Origin: Palsa-459 sp963841965
Lineage (GTDB): Bacteria > Actinomycetota > Acidimicrobiia > Acidimicrobiales > RAAP-2
Assembly: GCA_963841965.1 (NCBI GenBank)
Contig: CAWJES010000010.1
Span: forward strand, 558,001 to 622,000
DNA: 64,000 nucleotides
Direction of reading: 5' to 3'
The notes beneath the pieces are model-generated. The model searched no databases. It was given only the letters and a program-made list of their open reading frames with translations, and was not told the DNA's origin. Shown here in pieces: positions 8,204 through 17,750 of this stretch. The translations under genes were made by a program, and so were the position numbers. Every line of letters begins with the position of its first letter. The stretch's first letter is position 1.

Positions 8204-8461
8204 AAGCTGTGGATCCGAGGGCCAAAAGGTGTGCGCGACACCGGCCTATCCTGTGGCGCGATGGACCCGTCACCAACAGGTTCGGGTGCCGGTCCTCCCA
8301 CCCCTCCAAAAGTTTCCCACCGACCCTCCCCCGGCAGTGGATGGATATATGCCATCTGATCAGGCGGAAAACTTTGTTATCCACAATCCACACCCCTATT
8401 ACAACGAACTGTTCTATAGACAGGGTGCTGTAGGTGGCACCCACGCGAAAGGTGGCAGACC
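8204..8461. other. probable replication origin (dnaA-dnaN intergenic)
   Basis: This 258-bp gap between dnaA and dnaN is more AT-rich than its surroundings, especially 8340-8420. It contains a perfect DnaA box TTATCCACA at 8377-8385, an overlapping weaker CAATCCACA at 8384-8392, and TGTGGATCC at 8208-8216. Other sequences at 8255-8350 resemble boxes only poorly. The dnaA-dnaN gap is the usual actinobacterial oriC, and gene direction switches on its dnaA side. No coding sequence is evident. Confidence 0.72.
8377..8385 (+). promoter_or_regulatory. consensus DnaA box in oriC
   Basis: Exact TTATCCACA, in the most AT-rich part of the dnaA-dnaN gap. Confidence 0.85.
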
Positions 8462-9562
8462 ATGAAGTTCCGCTCTGAGCGCGACACCCTCGTCGAGGCC
8501 CTGGCTGCAGCTGCACGCGCGGTCTCGGCAAGAGCGACCGGCGCCACAACGGGCCTGCACCTGGTCGTGAAGGGCAATGACCTCACGGTGACCGGCACAG
8601 ACCTGGATCTCACGATCCGCGCCCGGATCGAGGTGATCGGTCTCGACGACGGCGAGTCGGTCGTGCCGGCGAGGCTCGTCACCGACGCGGTGCGCGCGCT
8701 CGAGCCCGGCGCCGTGACGTTCGAGGCGGGCGAGGAGAAGGTCGAGATCTCCGCGGCACGGTCGCGCTTCTCCCTGCGGACCTTCCCGGCCGTCGACTTC
8801 CCACCGCTGCCGGCCCCCGCAGCGCAGTCGACATCGGTGCCAGCCGGCGAGCTCGTCGAGGCATTGCGCCAGGTCGTGCGGGCCTCGTCGAGCGACGACG
8901 CGCGACCGCTGCTCACCGGCGTCCTGCTGACCAACGAGGAGGGCACGCTGCGACTCGTCGCGACCGACTCGTACCGACTCGCACTGTGCGACCTCCCGGG
9001 ACGCGCGGGCATCGCGGGGGAGCGGGACCTCCTCGTGCCCTCTCGGGCACTGACCGAGCTCCAGCGCATCTGCGGTTCGGGTCCGGAGGACATCGAGATC
9101 GGCGTTGCGCTGTCGGACACCGAAGTGACGTTCTTCGCTGGCGACACGCGGATCAGCTCGAGGCTCATCGACGGCGCGTACCCCGACTACCGCCAGCTCA
9201 TCCCGGCCAGCTACCCGAACCGGCTCCACCTCGGCAAGGAGACGGTGCTCGCCGCGCTGCGCAGGGCCCGGCTGCTGGTGCGGGACAACACGACGTCGGT
9301 TCGCCTGACGATGCACGCCGGCGGCGTGGATCTGCGTGTCGTGTCACACGACCTGGGCGACGTCGAGGAGACCGTCGACGGGGACTTCACGGGCGAGGAG
9401 CTCACGATCGCGTTCAACCCCGCGTACCTGATCGACGGCGTCGACGCGGTCGCGGGCGACGAGGTCGTGATCGAGACATCCGACTCGTCACGGCCCGCGA
9501 TGGTCCACGGTGCGGAGGAAGGCTCTTTCCGCTACCTGCTGATGCCCGTCCGCGTGCAGTAG
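8462..9562 (+). CDS. dnaN: DNA polymerase III beta sliding clamp
   Basis: The 366-residue processivity clamp has the standard three-domain layout starting MKFRSERDTLVEAL. It includes the LTGVLL segment, the DSYRLAL block and the C-terminal YLLMPVR, matching the conserved end (LIMPMRL type) that forms the hydrophobic partner-binding cleft. The ATG follows AAAGGTGG, a serviceable ribosome site. It lies directly after oriC and 4 bp before recF, the usual dnaA-dnaN-recF order. Confidence 0.97.
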   Translation: MKFRSERDTLVEALAAAARAVSARATGATTGLHLVVKGNDLTVTGTDLDLTIRARIEVIGLDDGESVVPARLVTDAVRALEPGAVTFEAGEEKVEISAARSRFSLRTFPAVDFPPLPAPAAQSTSVPAGELVEALRQVVRASSSDDARPLLTGVLLTNEEGTLRLVATDSYRLALCDLPGRAGIAGERDLLVPSRALTELQRICGSGPEDIEIGVALSDTEVTFFAGDTRISSRLIDGAYPDYRQLIPASYPNRLHLGKETVLAALRRARLLVRDNTTSVRLTMHAGGVDLRVVSHDLGDVEETVDGDFTGEELTIAFNPAYLIDGVDAVAGDEVVIETSDSSRPAMVHGAEEGSFRYLLMPVRVQ

Positions 9563-9566
9563 CGAC

Positions 9567-10643
9567 GTGGGTCTCGCGTCGCTCGACCTGGTCGACTTCC
9601 GGAGCTTCTCCGAGGCGCGATTCTGCCCGGACCCCGAGGGGACGACCGTCCTGCTCGCGCCGAACGGGACCGGCAAGACCTCGATCCTCGAGGCCATCGG
9701 GTACCTGGGCATCGGGAGGAGCTTCCGGGGTGCGGCGCGCGAGGTCATGATCCGCAACGGTCGCGACGACGCCATCGTCCGCGCGACGGTGCGCGACGAC
9801 CAGTCCGAGGTGCTCATCGAGGCGCAGCTGTCGAGAAACGGCCGCTCGAGGATCCAGGTCAACCGCCAGCCAGCGCGGACGCGGCGCGACCTCGCCGACG
9901 CTGTCGCGGTCACGACGTTCGCCCCCGAGGACGTCGGCATCGTGCGGGGCGGTCCATCAGGTCGCCGTGACGTGCTCGACGATGCGCTCAGCCTGCTCGA
10001 TCCTGTCGCCGGCGCACTCCTCGAGGACGTCGCTCGCGTGCTCCGCCAGCGCGGCGCGCTGCTCCGCCAACTGCACGGCAGGCTCGACCCGGCCGGCGCC
10101 GCCACGCTCGACGTCTGGGACGACCGGCTCGCCGAACTCGGCGACGACCTGGCCCGGCGCCGCGGCGCCCTGTGCGTTGAGCTCCTTGAACCCGTCGGCG
10201 ATCTCTACCGCCAGCTCTCCGCGGACGCGGCGGTCGTCGGGCTGTCCTACGTGGCGAGTTGGGACGGCCCGCTGTCCAAGGCACTGGGCGGTGCCCGCCA
10301 TGACGACGTCCGGCGGGGCGTGTCGACGGTCGGGCCGCACCGCGACGACGTCGACCTGCGCTTGTCCGGCCGCGACGCGAGGACGCAGGCATCGCAGGGT
10401 GAGCAGCGATGCCTTGCGCTCGCGGTTCGCATCGCAGTGCACCTCCGGGTGACGAACGCGCGGCGGCGGCCCCCGCTGCTCCTGCTCGACGACGTGTTCT
10501 CGGAGCTCGACATGGGTCGCGCAGAGCGGCTGCTCGAGCTCCTGCCCGAGGGCCAGGCGATCCTCACGACCGCGGTGGCTCCGCCGGCCGGGCTTCGCAC
10601 TGCCGACATCGTCGACGTCGAACGGCTGGCACGTGGCACGTGA
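9567..10643 (+). CDS. recF: DNA replication and repair ATPase RecF
   Basis: SMC-like ATPase that loads RecA at gaps with RecO and RecR. The 358 residues show Walker A APNGTGKTS near residue 32, a signature region around TQASQGEQRCLALA and Walker B LLLLDDVFSELD. The product starts at GTG with MGLASLDLVDFRSF, matching the family's L-x-L-x-x-FR-(N/S)-(Y/F) opening. It overlaps the DUF721 start by 11 bp. Confidence 0.95.
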   Translation: MGLASLDLVDFRSFSEARFCPDPEGTTVLLAPNGTGKTSILEAIGYLGIGRSFRGAAREVMIRNGRDDAIVRATVRDDQSEVLIEAQLSRNGRSRIQVNRQPARTRRDLADAVAVTTFAPEDVGIVRGGPSGRRDVLDDALSLLDPVAGALLEDVARVLRQRGALLRQLHGRLDPAGAATLDVWDDRLAELGDDLARRRGALCVELLEPVGDLYRQLSADAAVVGLSYVASWDGPLSKALGGARHDDVRRGVSTVGPHRDDVDLRLSGRDARTQASQGEQRCLALAVRIAVHLRVTNARRRPPLLLLDDVFSELDMGRAERLLELLPEGQAILTTAVAPPAGLRTADIVDVERLARGT

Positions 10644-10950
10644 GGACTCGAGGGGGCCGCGGCCGCTCTCGAGCTCGCTGAACCAGCTCGCCGGGAGGAT
10701 CCGCAGGTTCGACCTCGTCGGATTCGCAGCGATCGAGGCGGCGTGGCCCCGGGTCGAGTCAGCCAAGGCATCGGAGGCCGCACCGCTCGGGTGCACCGAC
10801 GGCGTGCTCGCGGTGTCGGTCCCCTCGGGCGCCCACGCAGCACGGGCTCGCCGAGACACGTCGAGGATCCTCGAGGAGCTGGCTGCGCTCGTGGGCGATC
10901 CGCCGTCCTCGATCAGGATCTCTGTCAGGCCGACATCCCGCGGGCGCTGA
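10633..10950 (+). CDS. DUF721 (DciA-like) protein
   Basis: A 105-residue product in the recF-gyrB slot, where actinobacteria carry a DUF721 gene (Rv0005-upstream type, DciA domain). Visible features are an amphipathic N-terminal helix, a W-P-x-V-like block (EAAWPRVE) and a conserved strand (GVLAVSVPSGAHAARARRDTSRILEEL, a DUF721-like hydrophobic pattern). DciA proteins help load the replicative helicase; whether this short form does so is inferred. The GTG start overlaps the end of recF, so translation is probably coupled. Confidence 0.75.
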   Translation: MAREDSRGPRPLSSSLNQLAGRIRRFDLVGFAAIEAAWPRVESAKASEAAPLGCTDGVLAVSVPSGAHAARARRDTSRILEELAALVGDPPSSIRISVRPTSRGR

Positions 10951-10981
10951 CATGCATGCGGGGGGTCATGGCCCGCGGTGC

Positions 10982-11977
10982 CTACCGCTCCCGCGCGCGC
11001 CAGTCGAGCCAGTCGCCGTGCGAGTGGACCTCTCCGAGCAGCATTGAACGCGGTCCACCGGCGTCGCGCTCGGTGAGGGTGAGGACGCTCGCCCCCCTGT
11101 GCCGCAGCGCGAGGCCCTCGGCGAGCACGCCGATGCCGCGTGCGGCGAAGGGACTCTCCATGGAGATCCAGGACACAGGACGCCTCGAGGACACGTCCGC
11201 CACTGCGTCGAAGAGATCGGGACGATCCTCGATCGGGAGGTAGCACGCCGACCAGCAGTCGAGGATCACGAGGTGCAGTGCACCGTCCACCAGCGATGCG
11301 GCGCCTGCGAGGTCCCGGACCATGTCGCCGGCGACGAGGACGAGGTCGTCGCGACGTGCGGCGGCATGCGCGAGCGCCGCCTCGAGCCGTCTGAACCTCG
11401 CGAGGTTGTCGGGCCACAGGCACGCGAGCAGCCAGGCCGTCGCGTCAGAGTCGGTCACCTCGACGGGGGAGAGGTCGAGTCCGACGCGCGCGGCGATGTC
11501 CGGCATCGCGAGGTCCGGCACCGCGCCGCGCAGCTCGCACGAGATGGTGAGGGGCGCATCGGGAGGACCGACCAGCGCGCCGCCGCAGTCGTAGGCGTAG
11601 TCGTCGACGAAGAGGTTGAGTCCAGCGGAGCACCCGAGGTCGAGGAGCCCGACGCGCTCGTGGCCGAGGCCGCGCAGGTGTCCGAGCGCTGCGGCGATCA
11701 CGGCACAGCGGCCGACCTCGTTGGTCTGGGTCGCCCTCGTCAGGAGTCGTTCGATGATCTCGGAGGCATGGTCGTGACAGAACGACACGAACCGGTCGGC
11801 GAGGACCTCGGCGGGCACCGCGGCGGGGGCAACGGCGATGCCGCGGAGGTCCAGGACGCTGTCGTAGCTGTCCGCGAGCGGGTCGTCCGCGCCCTCGAGG
11901 AGCAGGTGGTGGACCGCGGCGAGCAGGAGGTTGACGGGCAGCTGGGGGTGTGGCGCGACGTCGGCCAGCTCGAGCAC
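10982..11977 (-). CDS. DUF2332 family protein, N terminus unresolved
   Basis: A methyltransferase-like fold of unknown function. It contains LLDLGCSAGLNLF (a SAM-site-like loop), DDYAYDCGG, LACLWPDN and WISMESPF, blocks that I associate with DUF2332. The first usable start in frame is GTG 11977, but the frame upstream still reads like protein (HQFLGFLTEEDRRRYPTYW) back to about 12120, with no ATG, GTG or TTG before a TGA at 12224-12226. An upstream ATG in another frame (12218 or 12203) plus a shift near the CG repeat at about 12148 could supply the true start. The gene is inserted against the direction of the recF-gyrB operon. Confidence 0.7.
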   Translation of the reverse strand: MLELADVAPHPQLPVNLLLAAVHHLLLEGADDPLADSYDSVLDLRGIAVAPAAVPAEVLADRFVSFCHDHASEIIERLLTRATQTNEVGRCAVIAAALGHLRGLGHERVGLLDLGCSAGLNLFVDDYAYDCGGALVGPPDAPLTISCELRGAVPDLAMPDIAARVGLDLSPVEVTDSDATAWLLACLWPDNLARFRRLEAALAHAAARRDDLVLVAGDMVRDLAGAASLVDGALHLVILDCWSACYLPIEDRPDLFDAVADVSSRRPVSWISMESPFAARGIGVLAEGLALRHRGASVLTLTERDAGGPRSMLLGEVHSHGDWLDWRARER

Positions 11978-12295
11978 CGAGGGGCTGGCGGCGGCTGCCT
12001 GGCAGATCGTCCAGTACGTCGGATAGCGCCTCCGGTCCTCCTCGGTGAGGAAGCCGAGGAACTGGTGCGCGAGCGAGTCCCGCCGAGCGTCGTCGATGGC
12101 GCGACGATATCGAAGGACGTCCGATGCGAGCCGTTCGAGACCGTTGTGCGCGCGCCGAGAACACCGGCGAAAGCGGCCGAAACGGTCTCGGGTGTCGGTG
12201 CCATCGGGTAGGATTGCATCCGATCAAGAACACCTGCGAGGCGACCGTCGCACGCCCGCAGGCAGGTTTCGAAGCGACCGTACGGAGGGCCCTGC

Positions 12296-14227
12296 GTGGC
12301 GGAGAAGAACAAGGGTTCCGGGTCCTACGACGCCAGTGACATCACGATTCTCGAGGGGCTCGAGCCAGTCAGGGTCCGCCCCGGCATGTACATCGGCTCG
12401 ACGGGTCCGGCGGGCCTCCACCACCTCGTCTGGGAGGTCGTCGACAACTCCGTGGACGAGGCGATGGCGGGGTACTGCACCCGGATCGACGTCACCCTGC
12501 TGAAGGACGGCGGCTGCCGCGTCGAGGACGACGGACGCGGCTTCCCGGTCGACAAGCACCCGCAGTACCCGGACAAGACCGCTGCGGAGATCGTGCTCAC
12601 GATGCTGCACGCCGGGGGGAAGTTCGGCGACTCGGGGTACAAGGTCTCGGGCGGCCTGCACGGGGTGGGCGTCTCGGTCGTGAACGCGCTCTCGACGCGC
12701 CTCGTGCTCGAGGTCGACCGCAACGGCGACCACCACATCTTGGAGTTCAAGGACGGGGGAAAGCCCCAGGGCAAGCTCAAGAAGCAGGGGACCGCGCCTC
12801 GAGGGCGCACCGGCAGCACCGTCACGTTCTGGCCGGACCCGACCATCTTCGACGAGATCGAGTTCCGCGCCCAGACGATCCTCGAGCGGCTGCAGATCTA
12901 CGCGTTCCTCAACCGCGGCCTCGAGATCCGGTTCACGGACGAGCGCCAGGGCCGCGAGCAGTCGCAGGTCTACAAGTACAACGGCGGCATCGTCGACTAC
13001 GTGAAGCACCTGAACGCCTCGAAGGAGTCGTTGTTCCGCAAGGTCGCGTACTACAGCCAGGTCGACGACACCATGGAGGTCGAGGTCGCCCTGCAGTGGA
13101 ACACGAGCTACCACGAGTCGATCCACTCGTTCGCCAACGGCATCTCGACCATCGAGGGAGGGATGCACGAGGAGGGCTTCCGTGCCGCGCTCACGACGAC
13201 CGTCAACAAGTACGCCCGCCTGCGCAACCTCCTCAAGGAGAAGGACGAGAACCTGAAGAACGAGGACATCCGCGAGGGCCTCACCGCGATCATCTCGCTG
13301 AAGCTCCGCGAGCCCCAGTTCGAGGGCCAGACCAAGGCGAAGCTCGGGAACGTGCCGGCGCGATCGTTCGTGCAGCGCGCGACGAACCAGAAGCTCCTCG
13401 ACTGGCTCGAGGAGAACCCGCGCGAGGGGTCCCAGATCGTGCAGAAGGCGATCGTCGCCTCGAGGGCGAGGAACGCCGCGAATCAGGCCCGCGATCTGAC
13501 GCGCCGCAAGAACGCCCTTGACGGCGCGGGACTGCCCGGCAAGCTCGTGGACTGCTCGTCGCGCGACCCGCGCGAGTCCGAGCTGTTCATCGTCGAGGGG
13601 AACTCGGCGGGCGGCTCGGCCAAGGACGCGCGCGACCCGCGGCGCCAGGCGATCCTGCCGATCCGCGGGAAGATCCTCAACGTCGAGAAGGCGCGGGCCG
13701 ACAAGATCCTGCGCAACATCGAGATCCAGGCGCTCGTGGCGGCTATCGGCGCGGGCATCGACCCCGAGTTCGACCTCGACAAGATCCGCTACCACAAGGT
13801 GATCCTGCTCGCGGACGCCGACGTCGACGGCTCGCACATCCGCACGCTCCTGCTGACGTTCTTCTTCCGCCAGATGAAGTCGCTCGTGGAGGCCGGCCAC
13901 GTCTACGTGGCGCAGCCGCCGCTCTTCTCGACGCTCGTCGGCAAGGAGAAGGAGTACCTGAAGGACGAGGCCGCGAAGGACGCGTTCCTCGTCGCGCACC
14001 CCGATCACAAGCACGAGTTCCAGCGCCTGAAGGGGCTCGGTGAGATGGACTTCGACGAGCTTCGTGACACGACGATGGACCCGGCGCGCCGGTCCCTGCT
14101 GCAGATCACCGTCGAGCAGGCCGCGCTCGCCGACGAGGTCTGCTCGATCCTGATGGGCGAGGACGTCCCGCAGCGGCGACATTTCATCCAGACGAACGCA
14201 CGCGACGTGCGGTTCCTCGACATCTGA
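12296..14227 (+). CDS. gyrB: DNA gyrase subunit B
   Basis: ATPase subunit of gyrase, which introduces negative supercoils. The 643 residues include the GHKL ATP site (EVVDNSVDEA, DDGRGFPVD, GGLHGVGVSVVNALS), the transducer, and the TOPRIM domain with EGNSAGGSAKDARD and ILLADADVDGSHI. It ends with the usual DVRFLDI. The GTG start follows ACGGAGGG. A TAGGAT element about 85 bp upstream is a plausible -10. It is separated from gyrA by 4 bp. Confidence 0.97.
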   Translation: MAEKNKGSGSYDASDITILEGLEPVRVRPGMYIGSTGPAGLHHLVWEVVDNSVDEAMAGYCTRIDVTLLKDGGCRVEDDGRGFPVDKHPQYPDKTAAEIVLTMLHAGGKFGDSGYKVSGGLHGVGVSVVNALSTRLVLEVDRNGDHHILEFKDGGKPQGKLKKQGTAPRGRTGSTVTFWPDPTIFDEIEFRAQTILERLQIYAFLNRGLEIRFTDERQGREQSQVYKYNGGIVDYVKHLNASKESLFRKVAYYSQVDDTMEVEVALQWNTSYHESIHSFANGISTIEGGMHEEGFRAALTTTVNKYARLRNLLKEKDENLKNEDIREGLTAIISLKLREPQFEGQTKAKLGNVPARSFVQRATNQKLLDWLEENPREGSQIVQKAIVASRARNAANQARDLTRRKNALDGAGLPGKLVDCSSRDPRESELFIVEGNSAGGSAKDARDPRRQAILPIRGKILNVEKARADKILRNIEIQALVAAIGAGIDPEFDLDKIRYHKVILLADADVDGSHIRTLLLTFFFRQMKSLVEAGHVYVAQPPLFSTLVGKEKEYLKDEAAKDAFLVAHPDHKHEFQRLKGLGEMDFDELRDTTMDPARRSLLQITVEQAALADEVCSILMGEDVPQRRHFIQTNARDVRFLDI

Positions 14228-14231
14228 CCGC

Positions 14232-16712
14232 ATGGCACGACGCAAGGCACCGTCCACCCCGCCCCCCGAGGGCACCGAGCCCGAGGTCATCGGCTACATC
14301 GAGCCGATCGAGATCAACCTCGAGATGGAGCGGAGCTTCCTCGAGTACTCGATGTCGGTCATCGTCTCGAGGGCGCTGCCCGACGTGCGCGACGGGCTCA
14401 AGCCGGTCCACCGCCGGATCCTGTACTCGATGTTCGACCAGGGCCTGCGGCCCGACCGCCCCCACACCAAGTGCGCCAAGGTCGTCGGCGAGGTCATGGG
14501 GACGTTCCACCCTCACGGCGACTCTGCGATCTACGACGCGCTCGTCCGGATGGTCCAGGACTTCGCGATGCGCCACCCGCTCGTCGACGGGCACGGCAAC
14601 TTCGGCGGCATGGGGCCCGACGAGGGCGCGGCCGCGATGCGCTACACGGAGTGCCGGCTCGCGCCCATCGCGCTCGACCTGCTTGACGGGATCGACGAGG
14701 AGACCGTCGACTTCTCGCCCAACTACGACAACACAGACCAGCAGCCCGACGTCCTGCCGAGCCGCTACCCGAACCTCCTCGTCAACGGGAGCCAGGGGAT
14801 CGCCGTCGGCATGGCGACCAAGATCCCGCCCCACAACCTCGGCGAGACCATCGACGCGGCGCTGCACCTCCTCGCGAACCCCGAGGCGACCGCGGACGAC
14901 CTGATGGCCTTCGTCCGGGGCCCGGACTTCCCGACGGGTGCCCAGATCCTCGGGCGCCAGGGGATCCTCGACGCCTACCGAACGGGCCGCGGTTCGATCC
15001 GCATGCGCGCCGTCGCCGAGATCGAGGAGGGTCGCACCGATACGAGGATCGTCGTCTCGGAGTTCCCCTACGAGGTCTCCGTCGAGTCCATCGAGGTCAG
15101 GATCCACGACCTCGTGAAGTCCGGCGAGCTCGACGGCATCGCCGCGGTCCAGAACGACTCCGCCGGCAGGCGCCCGAGGCTCGTCATCCGCCTGAAGCGC
15201 GATGCGAACGCGAACGTGGTGCTCAACAAGCTCTACAAGAACACGCCCCTGCAGACGACCTTCGCGGTGAACTCCCTCGCGCTGGTCGACGGCGTGCCGA
15301 GGACGCTCAACCTCGCCCAGATGCTCGGCCACTACCTGGCGCACCAGGTCGAGGTGCTGACGCGGCGCACGCAGTACCGGCTGCGCAAGGCCGAGGCGCG
15401 CGCCCACATCGTCGAGGGGCTGCTCCGCGCCATCGACATGCTCGACGCGGTCATCGCCGCGATCCGCGCGTCGGACGACCGGTCCGCAGCCCGCGAGGCC
15501 CTGATGGGCGAGGCGTTCGGCTTCTCCGAGGAGCAGGCGAACCACATCTTGGACATGACGCTCGGCCGGCTCACGAGGCTGGGCCGGTCCGAGCTCGAAG
15601 AGGAGATGGCCAAGCTCCGCGAGACGATCGCGGAGCTCCAGGCGATCCTCAACGACGACACCAGGCTCAAGGCGGTGATCGCCGAGGAGATGACGGCGGT
15701 GCGCGACCGGTTCGCCAACGACCGGCGCACCGAGATCGTGAACGATCCGGGCGAGCTCGGGATCGAGGACCTCGTCGCGGACGAGGAGATCGTCATCACG
15801 ATGACGAAGGCCGGGTACGTGAAGTCCGTCGCCGCCGCGGCGTTCCGGACCCAGGGCCGCGGCGGCCGCGGGGTCCAGGGCGCCAAGCTTCGCGAGGAGG
15901 ACCTGGTCGACCAGGTGCTCCACACGACCACGCACTCCTACCTGCTGCTGTTCTCCAACCGGGGCAAGGTCTACCGGCTTCGCGGCCACGAGATCCCGAT
16001 GAAGGAGCGCACGGCCAAGGGCACCGCGGTCGTGAACCTCCTCAACCTCGCGCCCAGCGAGCGGATCCAGGCGATCGTCGAGACCCGCGACTTCCCCGCG
16101 GACCAGTTCCTGGTGTTCGCCACCGCGCTCGGCCAGGTGAAGAAGACCTCCTTCAGCGAGTACGACAAGTCGCGCCGCGAGGGGTTCATCGCGATCAACC
16201 TCCGCGACGGCGACGAGCTCGTCCGGGTCGTGCCCACGACGGGCAGCGACGACCTCTTCATGGTGACGCTGCGGGGCATGACGATCCGGTTCAACGAGGC
16301 GGACGTCCGCGAGATGGGCCGGGCCGCCGCCGGAGTGCGGGGCATCAAGCTGCGCGCCGAGGACCAGGTCGTCTCCCTCGACGTCGCACGCGACGACGTC
16401 GACCTGCTCGTCGTGACCGACGCCGGCTACGGCAAGCGCACGAAGCTGGAGCGGTTCACCAGGCAGGGCCGCGGCGGGATGGGTGTGCGCGGCATCCGGC
16501 TGACCGCCGCGCGCGGCAGCGTGGTCGCGGCCTTCATGGTGAACCTCGACGACGACATCATCGTGATCTCGACCGGCGGCGTCCTCATCCGCACCGCGGT
16601 GCGCGAGATCGCGTCGCAGGGCCGTGACGCCACCGGCGTGCGGGTCATGAACCTCGACGACGGCCAGTCGGTCGCAGCCGTCGCGGCGATCGGCTCCGAC
16701 GAGGACGAGTAG
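14232..16712 (+). CDS. gyrA: DNA gyrase subunit A
   Basis: Breakage-reunion subunit, 826 residues. The quinolone-resistance region reads HPHGDSAIYD, with the wild-type Ser and Asp positions. The catalytic Tyr lies in the AAMRYTECRLA block. The C-terminal beta-pinwheel carries the gyrase-specific GyrA box (GRGGRGVQG), which distinguishes it from ParC. The ATG lies 4 bp after gyrB. A hairpin at 16718-16737 follows the stop. Confidence 0.97.
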   Translation: MARRKAPSTPPPEGTEPEVIGYIEPIEINLEMERSFLEYSMSVIVSRALPDVRDGLKPVHRRILYSMFDQGLRPDRPHTKCAKVVGEVMGTFHPHGDSAIYDALVRMVQDFAMRHPLVDGHGNFGGMGPDEGAAAMRYTECRLAPIALDLLDGIDEETVDFSPNYDNTDQQPDVLPSRYPNLLVNGSQGIAVGMATKIPPHNLGETIDAALHLLANPEATADDLMAFVRGPDFPTGAQILGRQGILDAYRTGRGSIRMRAVAEIEEGRTDTRIVVSEFPYEVSVESIEVRIHDLVKSGELDGIAAVQNDSAGRRPRLVIRLKRDANANVVLNKLYKNTPLQTTFAVNSLALVDGVPRTLNLAQMLGHYLAHQVEVLTRRTQYRLRKAEARAHIVEGLLRAIDMLDAVIAAIRASDDRSAAREALMGEAFGFSEEQANHILDMTLGRLTRLGRSELEEEMAKLRETIAELQAILNDDTRLKAVIAEEMTAVRDRFANDRRTEIVNDPGELGIEDLVADEEIVITMTKAGYVKSVAAAAFRTQGRGGRGVQGAKLREEDLVDQVLHTTTHSYLLLFSNRGKVYRLRGHEIPMKERTAKGTAVVNLLNLAPSERIQAIVETRDFPADQFLVFATALGQVKKTSFSEYDKSRREGFIAINLRDGDELVRVVPTTGSDDLFMVTLRGMTIRFNEADVREMGRAAAGVRGIKLRAEDQVVSLDVARDDVDLLVVTDAGYGKRTKLERFTRQGRGGMGVRGIRLTAARGSVVAAFMVNLDDDIIVISTGGVLIRTAVREIASQGRDATGVRVMNLDDGQSVAAVAAIGSDEDE

Positions 16713-16717
16713 CGCCC

Positions 16718-16737
16718 GACCCGGCCATGCGCGGGTC
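16718..16737 (+). terminator. hairpin after gyrA
   Basis: GACCCG, an 8-base loop, CGGGTC. It follows the gyrA stop by 5 bp and precedes the next gene's promoter. No T-run follows, so a factor-independent role is uncertain. Confidence 0.35.
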
Positions 16738-16743
16738 GCGCCG

Positions 16744-16749
16744 TACGCT
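16744..16749 (+). promoter_or_regulatory. -10 element, probably leaderless transcript
   Basis: TACGCT lies six bases before the GTG start at 16756. The expected transcription start would coincide with the initiation codon. The identical TACGCT-N6-GTG arrangement precedes the sigma factor gene at 53528. Confidence 0.5.
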
Positions 16750-16755
16750 GCGGCG

Positions 16756-17724
16756 GTGCGCGCGAAGCTGTCCCACAGGCTGCCTGCGGGCTTGCTCGCG
16801 GTCGCGCTTGCCTCGGTCGCCGTCGCGTCGATCGGACACGCGGGGAGCGCAGCGGGGCTGAGCCGCCCCGATGCCACGTCGCAGCAGCGGACCCACGCGC
16901 GACACGCCGCGCCGCGCTACGCGCACGTGTTCGAGGTCGTGATGGAGAACCTGTCCTTCGACGGGGCGCTCGCGACCCCCGGGTTCGCCTCGCTCGCGCA
17001 CGCGTACGCCTATGCGAGCGACTTCTACGCGACGAGCCATCCGTCACTGCCGAACTACCTCGCGCTCACGGCGGGCCAGACGTTCGGTATCTCGTCTGAC
17101 TGCCTCACGTGCTACGTGCGGTCCGACAACCTCGGCGCGCAGCTGTCCGCAGCGCACATCTCGTGGGGCGACTTCGTCGAGTCGGTGTCGCAGCCCTGCT
17201 ACCTCGGCACGTCATACGGCGAGTACGCCGCCAAGCACAACCCCTTCCGCTACTACGACGACATCCGCTCGAGCCCGACGCTGTGCGCGCACCTGCTGCC
17301 CATCGTGTCGCTCTACGCGGACCTGGGCCGCGGCGCCGCGTCGACTCCGGCGTACGCGTTCGTGGAGCCGAACATCTGCGATGACGGCCACGACTGCTCG
17401 CCCGACGTCGCCGCCTCGTGGCTCAGCGGGTTCGTGGCCACCGTGACGCGCAGCGCGGCCTGGAGGGATCACGGGCTGCTGGTCGTCACCTGGGACGAGT
17501 CCGAGGGTGATGACTCGCGGCTGCTCCCGAGCGGCCAGGTCGTGGCGTCCGGCGGCGGGGGCCACATCCTCACGATCGTCATCGCCGCGGGCGCGAAGGC
17601 AGGGACCGTGATCACGACCCCGCTGACGCACGACGCCCTCCTCGCGACCGTGGAGCGGAACTTCGGCCTCCCGCTGCTCGCGGGGGCGGCCGCGTGGCGC
17701 GACCGGACCCTCTCGATCGGCTGA
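16756..17724 (+). CDS. secreted phosphoesterase (acid phosphatase/phospholipase C superfamily)
   Basis: The 322-residue product has a basic start and hydrophobic core (LLAVALASVAVASIG) typical of a Sec signal peptide, then the phosphoesterase-family pattern: VVMENLSFD, ATSHPSLPNYLALTAG, EPNICDDGHDCS, and VVTWDESEGDD with a downstream GGGGHILTIVI. These resemble the metal-binding Asp/Glu/His blocks of PF04185 enzymes. It probably releases phosphate from external esters; the substrate cannot be told. It stands alone after gyrA and converges with the DsbA-like gene. Confidence 0.82.
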   Translation: MRAKLSHRLPAGLLAVALASVAVASIGHAGSAAGLSRPDATSQQRTHARHAAPRYAHVFEVVMENLSFDGALATPGFASLAHAYAYASDFYATSHPSLPNYLALTAGQTFGISSDCLTCYVRSDNLGAQLSAAHISWGDFVESVSQPCYLGTSYGEYAAKHNPFRYYDDIRSSPTLCAHLLPIVSLYADLGRGAASTPAYAFVEPNICDDGHDCSPDVAASWLSGFVATVTRSAAWRDHGLLVVTWDESEGDDSRLLPSGQVVASGGGGHILTIVIAAGAKAGTVITTPLTHDALLATVERNFGLPLLAGAAAWRDRTLSIG

Positions 17725-17750
17725 TCAGTCCGGTCGCCTGGCCCTCGCGA

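Noticed and set aside
14184..16877. 897-codon open frame antisense to gyrA
   Set aside because: The product is Arg/His/Asp-rich low-information sequence typical of GC-rich third-position shadow frames; gyrA is certain on the other strand.
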